A DNA stretch of 64,000 nucleotides from the NCBI RefSeq assembly GCF_037975245.1, contig NC_092570.1, positions 9,695,501 through 9,759,500 on the forward strand, read 5' to 3'. The notes below the pieces were generated by a model, which worked only from the letters and a program-made list of their open reading frames with translations, ran no database searches and was not told the DNA's origin. Positions 26,111 through 39,093 of this stretch are shown here, piece by piece. The number at the start of each line of letters is the position of its first letter. The stretch's first letter is position 1. Both the position numbers and the translations under genes were made by a program. This stretch comes from Apostichopus japonicus. Its lineage: Eukaryota; Echinodermata; Holothuroidea; Aspidochirotida; Stichopodidae.

Positions 26111-26771
26111 GTATGAAAATGAATAAAAAATAATATGTTTTTTGTACTGAAAGTGTCACTACTACATACTAAATATGAGATTCGTCCAAGCTTCCCTTCT
26201 TCATATATCGTGTTTACAATGTTTTCATATTTTGACCCCGGGTGACACCAAATGACCTTTGACCTTCTCTATAAACAATATGGTTCTTCTACTCAATGTG
26301 ATTCACCTACTCACCAAATATGAGATTGGTACAAGCTTTTCTTCTAGAGATATCGTGTTTACCAGGTTTTCACAATTTGACCCCTGGTGACCCCGAATGA
26401 CCTTTGTCTTCTACTACAAAGCTATAGGCTTTTTCTCCGAAATGTGGTACTCTTATATACGAAATATGAGATTGGTCCAAGCTTCCCTTCTTGAGATATC
26501 GTTCTTACAAGGTTTTCACAATTTCAACAATTTCAACATTAGGGTTCTCTCTACGCAATGGTGTACACCTACTAATCAAATATGAGATTGGTCCAAGTTT
26601 CTCTTCTTGAGATATCGTGTTTACAAGCGAGGCGTCACACACACACACACATACTCACCTCCACAATAATATTGGGACCAGTAACTTGGTACGTTTTGCA
26701 TCAACAATTGTTGGACCTGATTTGTGGGACCAGAATGTACACCTTATGTGTGGGACCTTAAAAACACACCT

Positions 26772-27112
26772 TTGTGGGACAAGACCAAATATGTGGGACC
26801 ACAAAAACACACCTAAGAAACATTATTTGTGGGACCAGACCAAATTGTGGGACCAAAAAAACACACCTGAGAAACATCATTTGTGGGACCAGACCAAATT
26901 GTGGGACCAAAAAAACACACCTGAGAAACATCATTTGTGGGACCAGACCAAATTGTGGGACCAAAAAAACACACCTGAGAAACATCATTTGTGGGACAAG
27001 ACCAAATTGTGGGACCAAAAAAAACACACCCGAGAAACATCATTTGTGGGACCAGACCAAATTGTGGGACCAAAAAAAACACACCTGAGAAACATCATTT
27101 GTGGGACCAGAT
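26772..27112. repeat. 54-55-bp tandem array
   Basis: About six units containing TTGTGGGACCAGACCAAATT and ACACACCTGAGAAACATCAT start at 26827, 26881, 26935, 26989, 27044 and 27099, with a diverged first unit from 26772. Because 54 is a multiple of 3, several frames on both strands stay open. These frames are not genes. The word TGTGGGACC recurs outside the array up to 30.3 kb and at 36.7 kb. Confidence 0.95.
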
Positions 27113-27879
27113 AAAACATGTTTCGAACTAAATTTGCGGAATCACACCCAATATGTGGGACCACAAATCATGCTGTTCCAACATGTCTGGGACCAAAAGC
27201 AGACCTTTCAAAAGGTTTGGGTACCAATCCCAAAATGCAGGATTAACTCCTTTTTGGGACGTACCATCAAATGAACACAAATACCGAGTCTCTGTCTCTA
27301 AGACAGAAATTAAAGGAGCTTTGGTAGTTGAAAGATAAATTATGCATAAGTTTCTGTACTGTTTCCCCCGAAATCAGCAATAGATATTCATCCTGCGAAT
27401 ATTTTCCCCAAAAAAACTGCCTCATCAATAGCAATTTCCAACAGGAATTTCTTTAATCGGCAGAAAAAACGGTATATATATGAATTTTTCTTAAGTTGAC
27501 ATCCCAGCTCAATAAGTTGGAGGAATACTGTACAGGAAGTAAGGAACACATTTATCTCTCATAACTACCTATCCTCCTTTAGCCATTCAGATGTGTCAAT
27601 TTAAGGAACTGTAAATATGTTAGGAAAAGAACACATTTTCAATTTTTCACACTTGTCCTTATCTTTCAGTCTGCACTGCATATAATTTGACAAATTGACC
27701 AGAGTAATTCACTTTTCATTCAGTTTGAGTTTGAACTAATACCTTTTCATGCACAACAAACTTGGCATCAAGTTATTCTAATTCAAAGTATTTCTCTGTT
27801 TAATTGATACATCAGAATAACTGCTGTTTGGTTAAAAGAACTTTTTAAGAAATAATGCTTAAGTTTTTTTCTATTAGTA
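27113..27879. other. Non-coding, no gene seen
   Basis: Scattered TGTGGGACC words in the first 120 bp, then AT-rich sequence. Confidence 0.55.
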
Positions 27880-28015
27880 GTGCTCAACAAGGATAGCAGC
27901 TTTATATGTATTCATACTGGGCAGAATCAACAATGTTGTCAGTTTGCACTAACATTTACAGTAGGCTCAAATGAGCACAGAAAATGTGGGACCAACCAAC
28001 TGTATATATGGGTAT

Positions 28016-28040
<25 letters not shown>

Positions 28041-28048
<8 letters not shown>

Positions 28049-28200
28049 CATATTTAAAGCGGAAGGCCCGGGTTCGAATCCCGGTGGAGGCTCGAAGTTT
28101 TTTCACTGTTCTGGATTTTCCTTCACATTAAGTTTTCAACGTGGACACCCTTATCAACTAGGCCGTGGACGCTGATTGTATGTCCAGAGGTTCGAAACAG
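28041..28200. mobile_element. tRNA-derived repeat fragments, inverted pair
   Basis: GGTTCGAATCC at 28071-28081 is a perfect RNA polymerase III B box within CCCGGGTTCGAATCCCGG. At 28141-28195 the reverse complement of the 5' half of the related unit at 38868-38920 appears (GGACGCTGATTGTATGTCCA). The 28-kb locus therefore carries both halves in opposite orientations, like a rearranged tRNA-derived SINE. Confidence 0.55.
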
Positions 28201-29704
28201 GTCAGGAAGGTCGTAATTCCACTGTAGGCGTTTGACACCTGTATCGACCAATACTAGTTCTGTTCGTGATGACATATTTTGCCTTACTCTAGAGATCAAA
28301 TCATGATGCTAACCAACTCGAAAATCATTTGTAATTCCTAAAGCCGGATATATATATATATATATATATATAGTTAAAGATAATTCCTGGCCTAGCATAT
28401 CCCCCCACAGAATTATTTAAGAAATACTAAGGATGACAGCTTTTTATATATTTCATATTGGGCAGAAGCAACTGTGTTGTCTGTTACCCCTTTCATTTAC
28501 AGTATAGGCTTCAATGAGCACAGAAAATGTGGGGCCAACCTGCTGTTGGTTAAAAGGATAAATCCTGGCTAACTTGCACTTCTTGTTTTATATCCCCACC
28601 GAATCGTTTTACAATTAAAATCTGCTTAGTTTTACTCAATTAGTATAGTTATAACAGGGGTTGCAGCTTTATATACTACATACTGGGTAGAAGCAACTGT
28701 TATGTCTGTTCCCACTATCATCTACAGTACAGGCCCTAATGAGCACAGAAAATGTGGGACCAACCTGCCAAATAACCTGCTGTACTGTATATATAGTAAA
28801 AGATTATTCCTGGCCTAGCACTTCCTGTTTTATATACCCACAGAACTTTTTAAGAAATAATAATAATAAGTTTTTTTTTCTTTCTATTAGTAGTCCTCAA
28901 CAAGGATAGCAGCTTTATTTGTATTCATACTGGGCAGAAGCAACAATATAGTCAGTTTTCACTAACATTTACAGTAGGCTCAAATGAGCACAGAAAATGT
29001 GGGACCAACCTGCCAATAACCTGCTGTAAAGGTCAAAGAATAACTCCTGGCCTTTCATATTTTATATTAATCCCACAAAATTGTTTTACAAAAAGCGGCT
29101 TAGCTTTACTCAATTAGTAGTCCTTAACAGGAGTTGCAGCTTGACATGTACTACATAATGGGCAGAAAGCAACTATTATGTCTGTTCCCAATGACATTTA
29201 CAGTAGGTCCTTATGAGCACAGGAAATGTGGGACCAACCTGTCAAATAACCTGCTGTATATATATATATATATATAAGATAATTCCTGGGCTAGCACTTC
29301 CTGTTTAATATCCCCACAGAATTGTTTAAGAAATAAGGCTAAATTTCTTTTTATTAGTAGTCCTCAACAGGGTTGACAGCCTGTTATGTATTTCATACTG
29401 GGCAGAAGCATCTGTGTGCTCCTCCACCCCTCACTTTTATTCACTTTTTGGCTACTCAATTAGTAGTCCTTATCATGGGTGGCAGCTTTATATACTCGGC
29501 AGAAGCAACAATGTCAGTTTCCACACACATTTACAGTACGATCTAATAAGCGCAGAAAATGTGGGACCAACCTGCCAACCTATTTAGTTCATTTAAGGAT
29601 AATTCCTGGTTTTGTCTTCATGTTGAATATACCCTTTAAAAACAAATTGCAAATTGCAAAAAAAAAAAGCTAGGTTTTTAATTTTAATTTTCAGGTTTAC
29701 AGAC

Positions 29705-30060
29705 TTGTTCAGGGCCAAGGCCTTCTCACACGACTTTACAACTTAACCCTGGTCATTGGTAACTTGTCACACCTACACACCAAAGTGTGTACAATTCAAT
29801 CTATCTCTCCTGGGGCACCACAGTGCACCACAACCATGTGTCCCCCGGGGGACGTCCCATAGGGTGCAGCCACAAACCGGCGCAAACAACTATATTTACA
29901 AGTTACCTCGCAAGTCCCCATTTATACATCTGTGTGAAGAGAGGAAATGGAGATAAAGCGCCTTGCCCGTGGACACAACGTAATGATCTGGCCAGGGCTC
30001 GAACCTGTAATCCTTAGAACGCAAGTCCACTGCCCACTTGACCACAACGCCCTCCACAGG
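29705..30060 (-). mobile_element. tRNA-derived SINE
   Basis: Read on the minus strand, a tRNA-like head ends with the B box GGTTCGAGCCC. It is followed by a conserved central block (ACGTTGTGTCC, GGCAAGGCGCTTTATCTCC, ATAAATGGGGACTTGCGAGG), as in the SINE at 51665-51962, then a diverged tail. Boundaries are approximate. It interrupts the ~235-bp array. Confidence 0.65.
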
Positions 30061-30410
30061 GGTTTAGGATATGCCCTTGATTTGAACACAGAAAATTTGG
30101 TTCCCCCATGTTCCCCCCACCCCCAATTTCATGTACATTTTGGCTATACTCAATTAGTAGCCCTCATCAAGGGTGGCAGCTTTATATACTGGGCAGAAGC
30201 AACAAATTTGTCAGTTTCCACTAAACTTAACAGTAGGCTCGAACGAGCACAGAAAATGTTGGACCAACCTGCATATAGTTAAAAGAATAATTCCTGGGCT
30301 TGCACTTACCCTTTTAAAAAAAATTGCAAAAAAGCTTAACATTTTTCTCAAGTAGAATTCCTTAACAAGGGTTTACAATATATGCCCCTGAGCACTGAAA
30401 ATGTGTTTCC

Positions 30411-33320
30411 CTCATGCTTCTCCCCTTTCTCATGTACTTTAAGGCTACTGTATAACAGTATATATAATAAGCACTATACAACAGTAAATTTATCCCAACC
30501 TTGTACGATATTGTAGGACTGGAAAACTCTTGAGATATTGACTGGAAACCATAGTTTTCAATAATAATAATATATAGCCAACATGCTTGTTAAACTGTGA
30601 GACCAAACAGGCATGAACAATATAGGGCATGGTACAGTTTAGTGTACCCCATGCCACCCCCCCCCCCCCTCTCTAACTCTCTGGTGGAAGTAAACCATGG
30701 CATTACACTGCATGCAAGGACTGCCAAAAACTTCCGAGGAAGTTTACCTTCATACTTTTTTTCCCTTCCACTAAAATAATTCAAAGGCATACATAAAACC
30801 TAGATATTACAGGAAACAACATTGATGATCTGTTATTTTTGTAGTATATGCCGGAAACAAAAATTGTACTGAAATTCAGCCCAATGATGTGAAGTGGCAA
30901 TACATCTATAATTAACACACTTCTTGAATACTGAACATTATATTATAGATTAGTATGGCAAGAGAGTGAAATCAGTGGAAATTCTTATATGAGAACATTT
31001 CTAGGTAAGTAATTTCTTTCTCAACTTTAAATGTGTACCAACAAGTGCAAAAGTGACTGGAGAAAAAAAATATATCAGAATCAATAGTCTGCATGTAAAT
31101 GCAGTCCATTTGCACACTAATTATAATTAGTCAAGATTACTTAGCTACTACCTTCAATTGTTCTCCAACAGTCTTTATCCAAAGAGAGTTGAAACAGTTT
31201 TCAAATTAATCTAATGGCCTGCAAATTAGAAGCTTCTTCTAAACTGTTTCCACAGTTACTAATCTCAGACTCTATGATTCAGTTATTTAGGTTACTGAAC
31301 ACATGTACAGTATGCATACTCCACAGACACTGTGATGAAAAACTATTCAGAAAACATGGGAACTACAAAACCCTAAAAAAAAAAACATGGGTAAATAAAA
31401 TTAAGTTTATTGTTATATTTTACACTTTTTACTATACACATACTGTAATCTGTAAACTGTAAACTACAATCTCTCAGTGACTTTTGATTCTCCCACAGGA
31501 CCCATTACCACTAAAGTCAAGAAAATGTGACCTTAAAGGTATGCAAATATAGAGAAACAGTTACCAAGAAGGGCAGACAATTTGACCTTTGGGGTTCACA
31601 TTGGTTTTTTTTCTGCAGAAGAGGATTCCAGTATATACAGTATATGCCTACTACTGTACATGCAATATCTAAGGCCCACTATATTTAGTTGTATCATGTA
31701 TGCAGTATGGAGCTACTTAACATTGGTAAAAATGTCTTTATACAGGTAATTGTACACAATTAACTGCAGGCATACTGTGATATTCATGGTAAAGTATGGC
31801 AGTTGTATGAAGCATGTGACTGCATACATGTGTACAACAGGTACAGTAAACACTGTATAGTGAAGTCATTTTTTTTTGGGTTCTCAAATTTGTCTTAATT
31901 TGTATCACAACAGCTTACATTATATAGTCTATGTACACTTCAAAGGTTCTTATTTTTGGTTTTGCATATTAGAAACAGAAATGTGAACAGGTGTCTTAAT
32001 CAAATCTTTTGATGTGAAATTGCAGTGAGGAGAAAGCTATAGTTAAAGATTCCTTGGTTTTTAAATTTCAATCGAAAATTCTTATTGATAGAAATAATAA
32101 TATCAGTTTCATTCCAATTACTTAAGTTTGGGACATCAAGTTAGAAATGATGTGTGCTTGTATGGCATTCTCTTCCTTTCAAATAAGAGTTAACTTCCTT
32201 TATTCCAATCGAATAGTCTAATACAAGCTGTGACAACATGTGGGATGAAACTAAAGCAAAACATGGTGCACCTTTGTATGCTCTTCTATACCAACTCCAT
32301 GAGCAGCTTCTACTTGTCACTATCACAATTCATAACATTGACCATACTTCCAGTTTGAGAGAGCTTTTACTAAATTTTCAAAACAGCCTCTGTAGACCTC
32401 AAGTGGCCATCAAAAAGCTTTCAAAAACTCATTTCATAAATGCCCCCCCCCCCCACACACACACACATATAAGCCGCACAATTGAACCAAACTTCAGCTA
32501 CTACATCATGGTGTGAATGAATAAATGAAAGCACTTTAATTGCTGCCAACTGAAAATTCTTGCCTCATAATTACAATTAGACATAATTTTGGCCTGTGCA
32601 TTTAAATGAAATTTACAATACCTCTCTTTAGGAGGTATATTGAGTAGGAGGTACTACAAGACAATTCTATCTCTTTGGAGTTAGCTTGAAGCGAGCAATA
32701 CTGTACTCAACTTGAAATTTGGGAGTTGAATGGAGTTAATTAAGTGCAATTTCATGTAATTAGCATATATAACTAAGGAATTTTGTCATCCGCAACAAGT
32801 CTAAGGGCAGTTCCAAGCAAAACAGGACATGACTCCCAAAATTTCAAATAGGTTTAATCGTAACAAATCTGGGATCAAATTAAAGCTAAGAATCAAAATT
32901 TCCTTAATCTACATAAGGAATACTATTTTCATGTCATTTACATATTGAAATTTACATAATTTAAATTGCAACATTAATAAAAATAATGGTTGTCAAGTTG
33001 ATACTAAATACATTTATATACATGATAAAAATGATAAACCTGAATTGGTGCATGATGTTTGAACTCTAGAGATCCAAACCATGGGCTTAACATTTCTGTA
33101 ACATATATACTTCATTACTGTTCAATGACCTACAGTAATTAGATTTTGTAAAAATATGTCATGCTGTAAGGGTAAATTTGGATGTTTTTTTAATTATTCC
33201 TTTGCAAGACAATAATTTGCAATGAAGTTTGTTTCCAAACCTAGGACATCGATAACCATTAAATACAAGCACATTTTTAAGTTCATCTGACTTGCCATCA
33301 TTAATGACTAATTAAAGTTT
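30411..33320. other. Non-coding, no gene seen
   Basis: AT-rich, low-complexity stretches (poly-C at 30657-30668 and 32444-32455, CA repeat at 32455-32466). No recognisable coding exons or RNA genes. Confidence 0.6.
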
Positions 33321-34365
33321 GTCACGTACGCTGTAACAATTTTGCTACAGCGTGACGTTACAGCTGATAATATACACACAAACTTTTGCAATGTAGTGTC
33401 CTATTCCCAGACATGATTGAAACATCCCCCCCCCCACTCTGGAACCAACCACTTCAAATGAGGTTGCCTTTAAAGTGATTTAGCTTTCAAATGTGAGATA
33501 TCAGCTCACCTTAAATGACTAATGAGAAACAATAGAGACAGGGAAAATATAACACATATTAATTATAGTTGACACCCTTTTTGAAAGCTGGTGGCACAAT
33601 TCCAACTTCTTCATTCAACTCAGCTACTGTATAAACCTACGTTTCTGGATATGCTATGTGATCTATGTTTATGGAACATAAATTGTCAAGTTATCTTTTA
33701 ATCAAGTCAGTTTTATGTTATATTCACATTATAAAATATTCGAAAATTTGTAATTGCCTGTTGTGTGTCACGCTGTAACGCTATGCTAATTTGAATTTTC
33801 ATTTCATGATTAATGTATTTTTAACAAATTTCCACATCTAAGATCAAAGACTGATGCTAGGGACCATCAGAACGATCTACTGTAAGTACCTTCAAAGCAC
33901 CACTGAAACATGACAGTGTGCCGCTCTACATCGACTTTGCATTGACATTTCAATTGTCACGCTGTAACGGTCACGCTGTAACGTTACATTGAGTAAGATT
34001 TTATTGCATATTTAAATTAATTGCCAAACAATTTTCAAAAATTAGGTGTCATATAAGACATTGCAGAAAGCAACAAAAGAGTTTCCAATATGGTAGCTGT
34101 TTAAACTTCACAGAGTTTTGGGTATACATGTTTGTGCAAAAAACTCTTGTTCATTTTACGTCACACTGTAACAAGGATGATTTATTAATCATATTTCATA
34201 AATACGATAGATGGATCAATGATTCATAGTTAATTTTTATACCTGTTTATCAAGAACATAGTTACAGTAGTTATTTTGTATTATTTTATTGCTGATAAAT
34301 AAATAAGTCTTTGTGAAAGAACCATATGAATATTGAACAAGCCTTCTGATTGTCACACTGTAATG
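33321..34365. repeat. Repeated GTCACGCTGTAACG motif, ~190-bp spacing
   Basis: The 14-mer or a one- to two-base variant occurs at 33767, 33956, 33970, 34160 and 34352, with an expanded form at 33321 and an inverted form near 33344. Intervals 33767-33956, 33970-34160 and 34160-34352 are 189, 190 and 192 bp. The intervening sequence is not clearly repeated. Confidence 0.75.
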
Positions 34366-36427
34366 CTTTGAACTTGCCCCTAAGCAAAGACATGCAATTG
34401 AGTTTACTACAGGTAGTTGTTTGGTGGAATTATAATTGTTTTGCACTTTGACAAGAGTTGACGCTCGAAATGCTTTATCACCTCTGTACCCCACTAATAA
34501 AAAATAAGAAGATACATTTTCATTTCTGTATATATATATATTGGGTGCATGTCCAGGTGGGAGGGGCGTCTGGAGAGTCCCCCACCCCCTCCCCCCTTAA
34601 AAAAGGGAAAAAGAAAAAAGGAAGAAGCAAAATGGGGAAGGCAAACAAATGGGAAAGGAGGAAAAGAAAAGAATGGGGGAAGGGGAAAGAAAAAGGATAA
34701 AGAGGTCAATTATATGATCATTAGGTAATTTAACATGATGGTTGTATAGATTACAACATGTACATGTATATGATCATCATGGTATCAAAGGGGAATATAT
34801 AGCGGTGAGTCATATACGGATGGTGCTAATATCTGTACTAAACCATATAGCTTCTATTACAGGGAAACTGGGCAGGCCGCTGGACCCAAGGCCACCATGC
34901 GCAAAGCAAGAGTTAACAAAACAGACAGTCTCCTGATGGTCTCCTCTTTAAAAGTCACTGAGAACCCTCCTTTTATTAAAAGCTGTATTCACCACTGAAA
35001 CTAAGGGTGTACAGTATATTTATGGATCTTATATTTGGGGTAGGAGTACACTGCCTTTGAAACCATTTTAGACTTTTGACATTCAAAAGAACTGAAACCT
35101 TTACAGCGTTTTGGAAGAGTTAAAAGCAGTCGCGTACTAAGCTTGGACAGAGGGGAAATCTGCCCGACTACCAAAGTCAAAGTCATGAGTGGCAACTTTT
35201 CCGTGCCCTATATATATATAAATATATACTGCTGAAGAAAGAACTTGGGAGTTCTTGTTTTAATTCCAATCTGTTCGTTCATAGATCATTGAAATTGATT
35301 TCTGAAAGGGTTACATTTATATAGGACAAATGGATTCAATAGTAAGTTGATACCTACCTCCCCCACCCACCCAGGCTTCCCCACCTACCCAGCCCCCCCC
35401 CCCCCCCAAAAAGGAAAAAAGATGGGGACAGGGCCACTCATTGAGGTAACAAAAATCCAAACATGTTCGGTAGCAGATTATGAAGAGACATTGAAAGTTC
35501 CCCAGCATCTTACTCCATAATGATCAAAATTGCACTATGTCACATAAATGAGAAACAACATTCGATATCATCATTTTCAATATGTCCTTTACTGTTATTC
35601 TGTGATACACATGGAAGTGTAATTTTTTGTGAATTTTCTCATGAAATTTTGATGATACAAGACAAAATATCCAGTATATGTGTGAATGGCTAACAATTGA
35701 TTCTTATATTGACATTTTTTCCACCGAAACCCCTACTCTACTGAAATTCAAATCCGTTTGGTGTTCACATGAACAATTATGTTATTGTTATGAAACAAGT
35801 ATGGTCATGACCATCAATATTTACCTAGTGGCCGTGAAATACCCCAATCAAGAAATTCATGAGCCTAGTCTTTGATCTCCTTTTATAATGCATGCTTTCA
35901 TGATTTATTTTAAGCCGAAACGAGTCTAGATCTACTTCCATGACAAAATTGTTTTACAGCAAAACTTTATATATATATATTTTTTGAAGTTGAAATTTCG
36001 GGCATGGATGCATGGCAATTTTTGACTTGCTGGTTATATCCTAACTCTAATACCAGTATCAAAGTTCAATATAGTTATAAGAACTGAATGGTTAATTTTG
36101 CATTACACTGATGAAAACAATAACAAGCCTACAGACCCACTTGTTATGACACATTCCCCGAAAATAACAGCTTCTATCTTGCAGGTACATTGAGAGGAGA
36201 AGTACTGTAGTGTGGTACTTCTTAAGCCAGTAGTGTATACCAACAGCTACAGTGACACGTACAGTAGGACTACTAAATAGTTCACTGAGGTTGGTCATGA
36301 CATTTGCTTTCATTGAAATATGAAGTAAGAATATCCTGTACAGGCCTGGCAGAAGATCATTAAAACTTGAGAGTTAATCAGTTGGCAAATAAACGAAACA
36401 AAAACTGTCAAAATGAGAGATATAAAG
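34366..36427. other. Non-coding, no gene seen
   Basis: Contains a purine-rich AAG/GGA tract at about 34600-34700, a C-rich tract near 35355-35410 and short TA repeats. Nothing recognised as a gene. Confidence 0.55.
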
Positions 36428-36800
36428 TACCAAGTTACTGGTCCCAATATTATTGTGGAGGTAAGTACAGTATGTGTGTTTTCCCTAACTACTGACCATA
36501 CCATTTGAGGGCGCTATTCACAATAGCCCTTCATCAAAATTAGTGTGTATTTAGAGTGTATTATGTTTTTTCCACACAAAAAGACACAATGAGAAAACAT
36601 ACAGAATTTTTGGCACCATGCATATTCATGAAGATGATCACTCAGAAGATGGAAAACTAGGGTTCTATAGGTTGTAATTTGTGGGACCAGGCAGTGGTCC
36701 CACAATTGCTATTGCTGTCCCACATTTCTAGATGTGTTTTCAGTCACTGGCTCCACAATTAATGTAAAGGTGAGTACACACACACACACGCACACCCGTA
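36428..36800 (+). repeat. Inverted relative of the 26.64-26.70-kb sequence
   Basis: AAGTTACTGGTCCCAATATT and ATTGTGGAGGTAAGTA are the reverse complement of the sequence at 26652-26690. A similar unit ends CCACAATTAATG with GTGAGTACACACAC at about 36750-36790. GTGGGACCAGGCAGTGGTCCCAC near 36683 is a local palindrome. This suggests a dispersed repeat ending in a CA tract. Confidence 0.55.
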
Positions 36801-38473
36801 CATCCGCCAGCATGACTGCATAGGTTACGATTATCATCGAAACCAAAAAAGGTTAGGAAAAAAGCAAAAACTGGCTGTAAAAGTCGAAACCTCCAAATAC
36901 ATTCTCATTACCGTGCATTTGGCATGAAAGGAAGGGAAAAACCTTGACGACAGCCATTCATTAATGCAAATAATAGTAGACCTTTATGAGAAAAAAAAAT
37001 ATCTTGCTAATTGCGGTAATCACATTTGAGAAACTAAAACAACAACGGTCTAAAAAGTAAAGAGTAAAAAAAAAACACACATATAAATGTGTACAAAAAT
37101 TTCTTACAAGAAATCTTAATCTAAAGGTAATCTTAAAAAAAAAAAAAAAAATCAGAAGAAACAATAAAAACCAATAAAGACAAAAGAAGACATTTGATTG
37201 TGATGTTCAAAACGCAGATTATAGAACTTCTGTCTCTATGAGTCAATATTGAAAGTGGTAGGAAATAAGGTAAAAATAATCAAACTGCACCGTGACTCAG
37301 ACAAGGACGAGTCGTTATGCATCCACACGATGGCATCTTATAGAGCAGCCAACATGCAGCCATTGAGCTTCGGTGAAGTGTTCGCTTCAATGTCTATCGG
37401 CATGCATCTTAGAGCGGCATGTAGCCAATGAGTTACCGTAGCCTACATCGAAATTAAATGTTATTACCGGGGAGTTGTTTTTAACTCCCCGCATGATGTA
37501 TAAGTCAACTGATATCTTTGACAACAGTAACAAGCTTGGGGTATATCATAAAATATACAATACTTATAACTATATTGATTTAGGTAAATCGTTCATGGAG
37601 ACGACATATTGACACAAGCCGTTCCAGAAAATTCAGTATTTTTTTATTGACTAAAATATGGCATTCTCGTGCGTATAAAGAAGCCTATTTCTAGATGTTT
37701 ATGCGATAAATGCACATCTTGTTAGACTTAAGATCAGTTCATTAGTCTTAAGTTAAGTTACTCTCGGGAACACGTCAAATGATTCATGGTGTATTTGTAG
37801 TCAGTTGAATTCTTTAGTTTAATTTACTTGGCCTCGCACACACATGCATGCTTAACGGAATTTTCGTAGTGATACAGATATTAATAAAAAATATATATAT
37901 AAAAAAAATGTACAACAATGGAAACGCTCTATCGTTTTCGAAGCCAAGCGAGTGAAAGTATTCATTAATTGAACATACAAAATCCCTTGGTATAGGCCTA
38001 CTCTTTGAACCTCCGATCAAAGACATACAAGTCAAACACCAAACATTTTCTATCATAAGCAATCGTTCACAACCTGACATTACTTTTTGGACACAGAAAG
38101 ATTATTGACCTCGTAAAGACCATTATGGAGCATATACTAGTGATACAGGACCCTCAATACATAAAGAATTCCTAGTGAGACGCCTTCCTGCTTTCTATCA
38201 ATATTCGAAAACGATTGCTCTGATTGACATAACAGTGAAAGTGTAGTGGCCCAAGACTTTGACTTTATTGTCAGTAAGAGTGATTTGAAACATGCTATGT
38301 GAGGACAGCCGGGTTTCTTGGAATAACGTATAGACAAACGGGGGCAGATGCGAACTGCTATTATCTCCACGTCAATATGTATAAGATAGGATAGAAAATT
38401 TATTGTCCATTTCAGAAAACAAAAAACGGAAATTATTACATAGGAGTAAAAACAAAACACAGCCACCGTGAAG

Positions 38474-38475
<2 letters not shown>
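36801..38475. other. Non-coding, no gene seen
   Basis: AT-rich with poly-A runs near 37070 and 37140. The hairpin GGGGAGTTGTTTTTAACTCC lies near 37470. The phrase GGTTTCTTGGAATAACGT at about 38312 is duplicated at about 38708. Confidence 0.55.

Positions 38476-38520
<45 letters not shown>
38476..38520. repeat. (AT)n microsatellite
   Basis: About 22 TA units. Confidence 0.95.
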
Positions 38521-38521
<1 letters not shown>

Positions 38522-38867
38522 GGCTAGAGGGAAAGGGGGAAGTGGGGATCTTCTGAATTGGGACCAGAATGACATTTCCCCTATAATTGGCATCATATAG
38601 ATGCACAAAGTAAAGGTCAAAGCGATAACATATCGCTTTGACCTTTACTTTTTTGCAACTCTGTGGAATACATTCTTGTTTTGGAGGTATTTAGCTGTCA
38701 AAAAAACAGCTGGGTTTCTTGGAATAACGTTTACACAAACAGGGGCAGTTGTAAACTGATATTATCTCCATTTGTGTAGTACAAAAATAGAAGTACAAAA
38801 ATACAAAAATACAAAATACAAAAGTAGAAGTACCCAAAAAACAACGCTATATTGTTAACCGGCTTCG

Positions 38868-38965
38868 AACCTCTGGACATACAATCAGCGTCCATAGCAT
38901 TATTGGTTAGGGTGTCCGCGTACAAAGCGGGAGGCCCGGGTTCGAATCCCGGTGGAGGTTGGAAG
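38868..38965 (+). mobile_element. tRNA-derived SINE head or tRNA pseudogene
   Basis: An A-box-like TGGTTAGGGTG at 38904-38914 and a perfect B box GGTTCGAATCC at 38939-38949 lie at tRNA-like spacing. The T-arm CCGGG/CCCGG pairs. The 5' half does not form a proper acceptor stem with GGTGGAGG, and a T-run follows within about 20 bp. It is better explained as a SINE head than as a functional tRNA. Confidence 0.6.
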
Positions 38966-39093
38966 TTTTTAATAAGTACAGTTAGGATGGTCGTACAGAA
39001 TTGTCGTGTTGCTTTTTGGAATCAGCGTGTCAAACTACATCTGACCGCGAGGTCAAAAAGTCAAAGGTCAAATCTTGAAAAATTTTAGGAGAT

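Larger units (their letters stand above)
27880..30410. repeat. Decayed ~235-bp tandem repeat array with insertions
   Basis: The order AGCAGCTTTATAT, CATACTGGGCAGAAGCAAC, CATTTACAGTAGGCT, GAGCACAGAAAATGTGGGAC, ACCTGC recurs near 27900, 28442, 28668, 28912, 29140, 29385, 29490 and 30178. Undisturbed spacing is 226-245 bp. Larger gaps are explained by inserted sequence (a tRNA-like segment at 28041-28200 and a SINE at 29705-30060). Confidence 0.85.

Noticed and set aside
26617-27114. Open frames on both strands with CGT/WDQ repeats
   Set aside because: Produced by a 54-bp tandem repeat whose period is a multiple of three.
38868-38965. Functional tRNA gene
   Set aside because: Good B box and T-arm, but the acceptor stem does not pair; fits a tRNA-derived SINE better.
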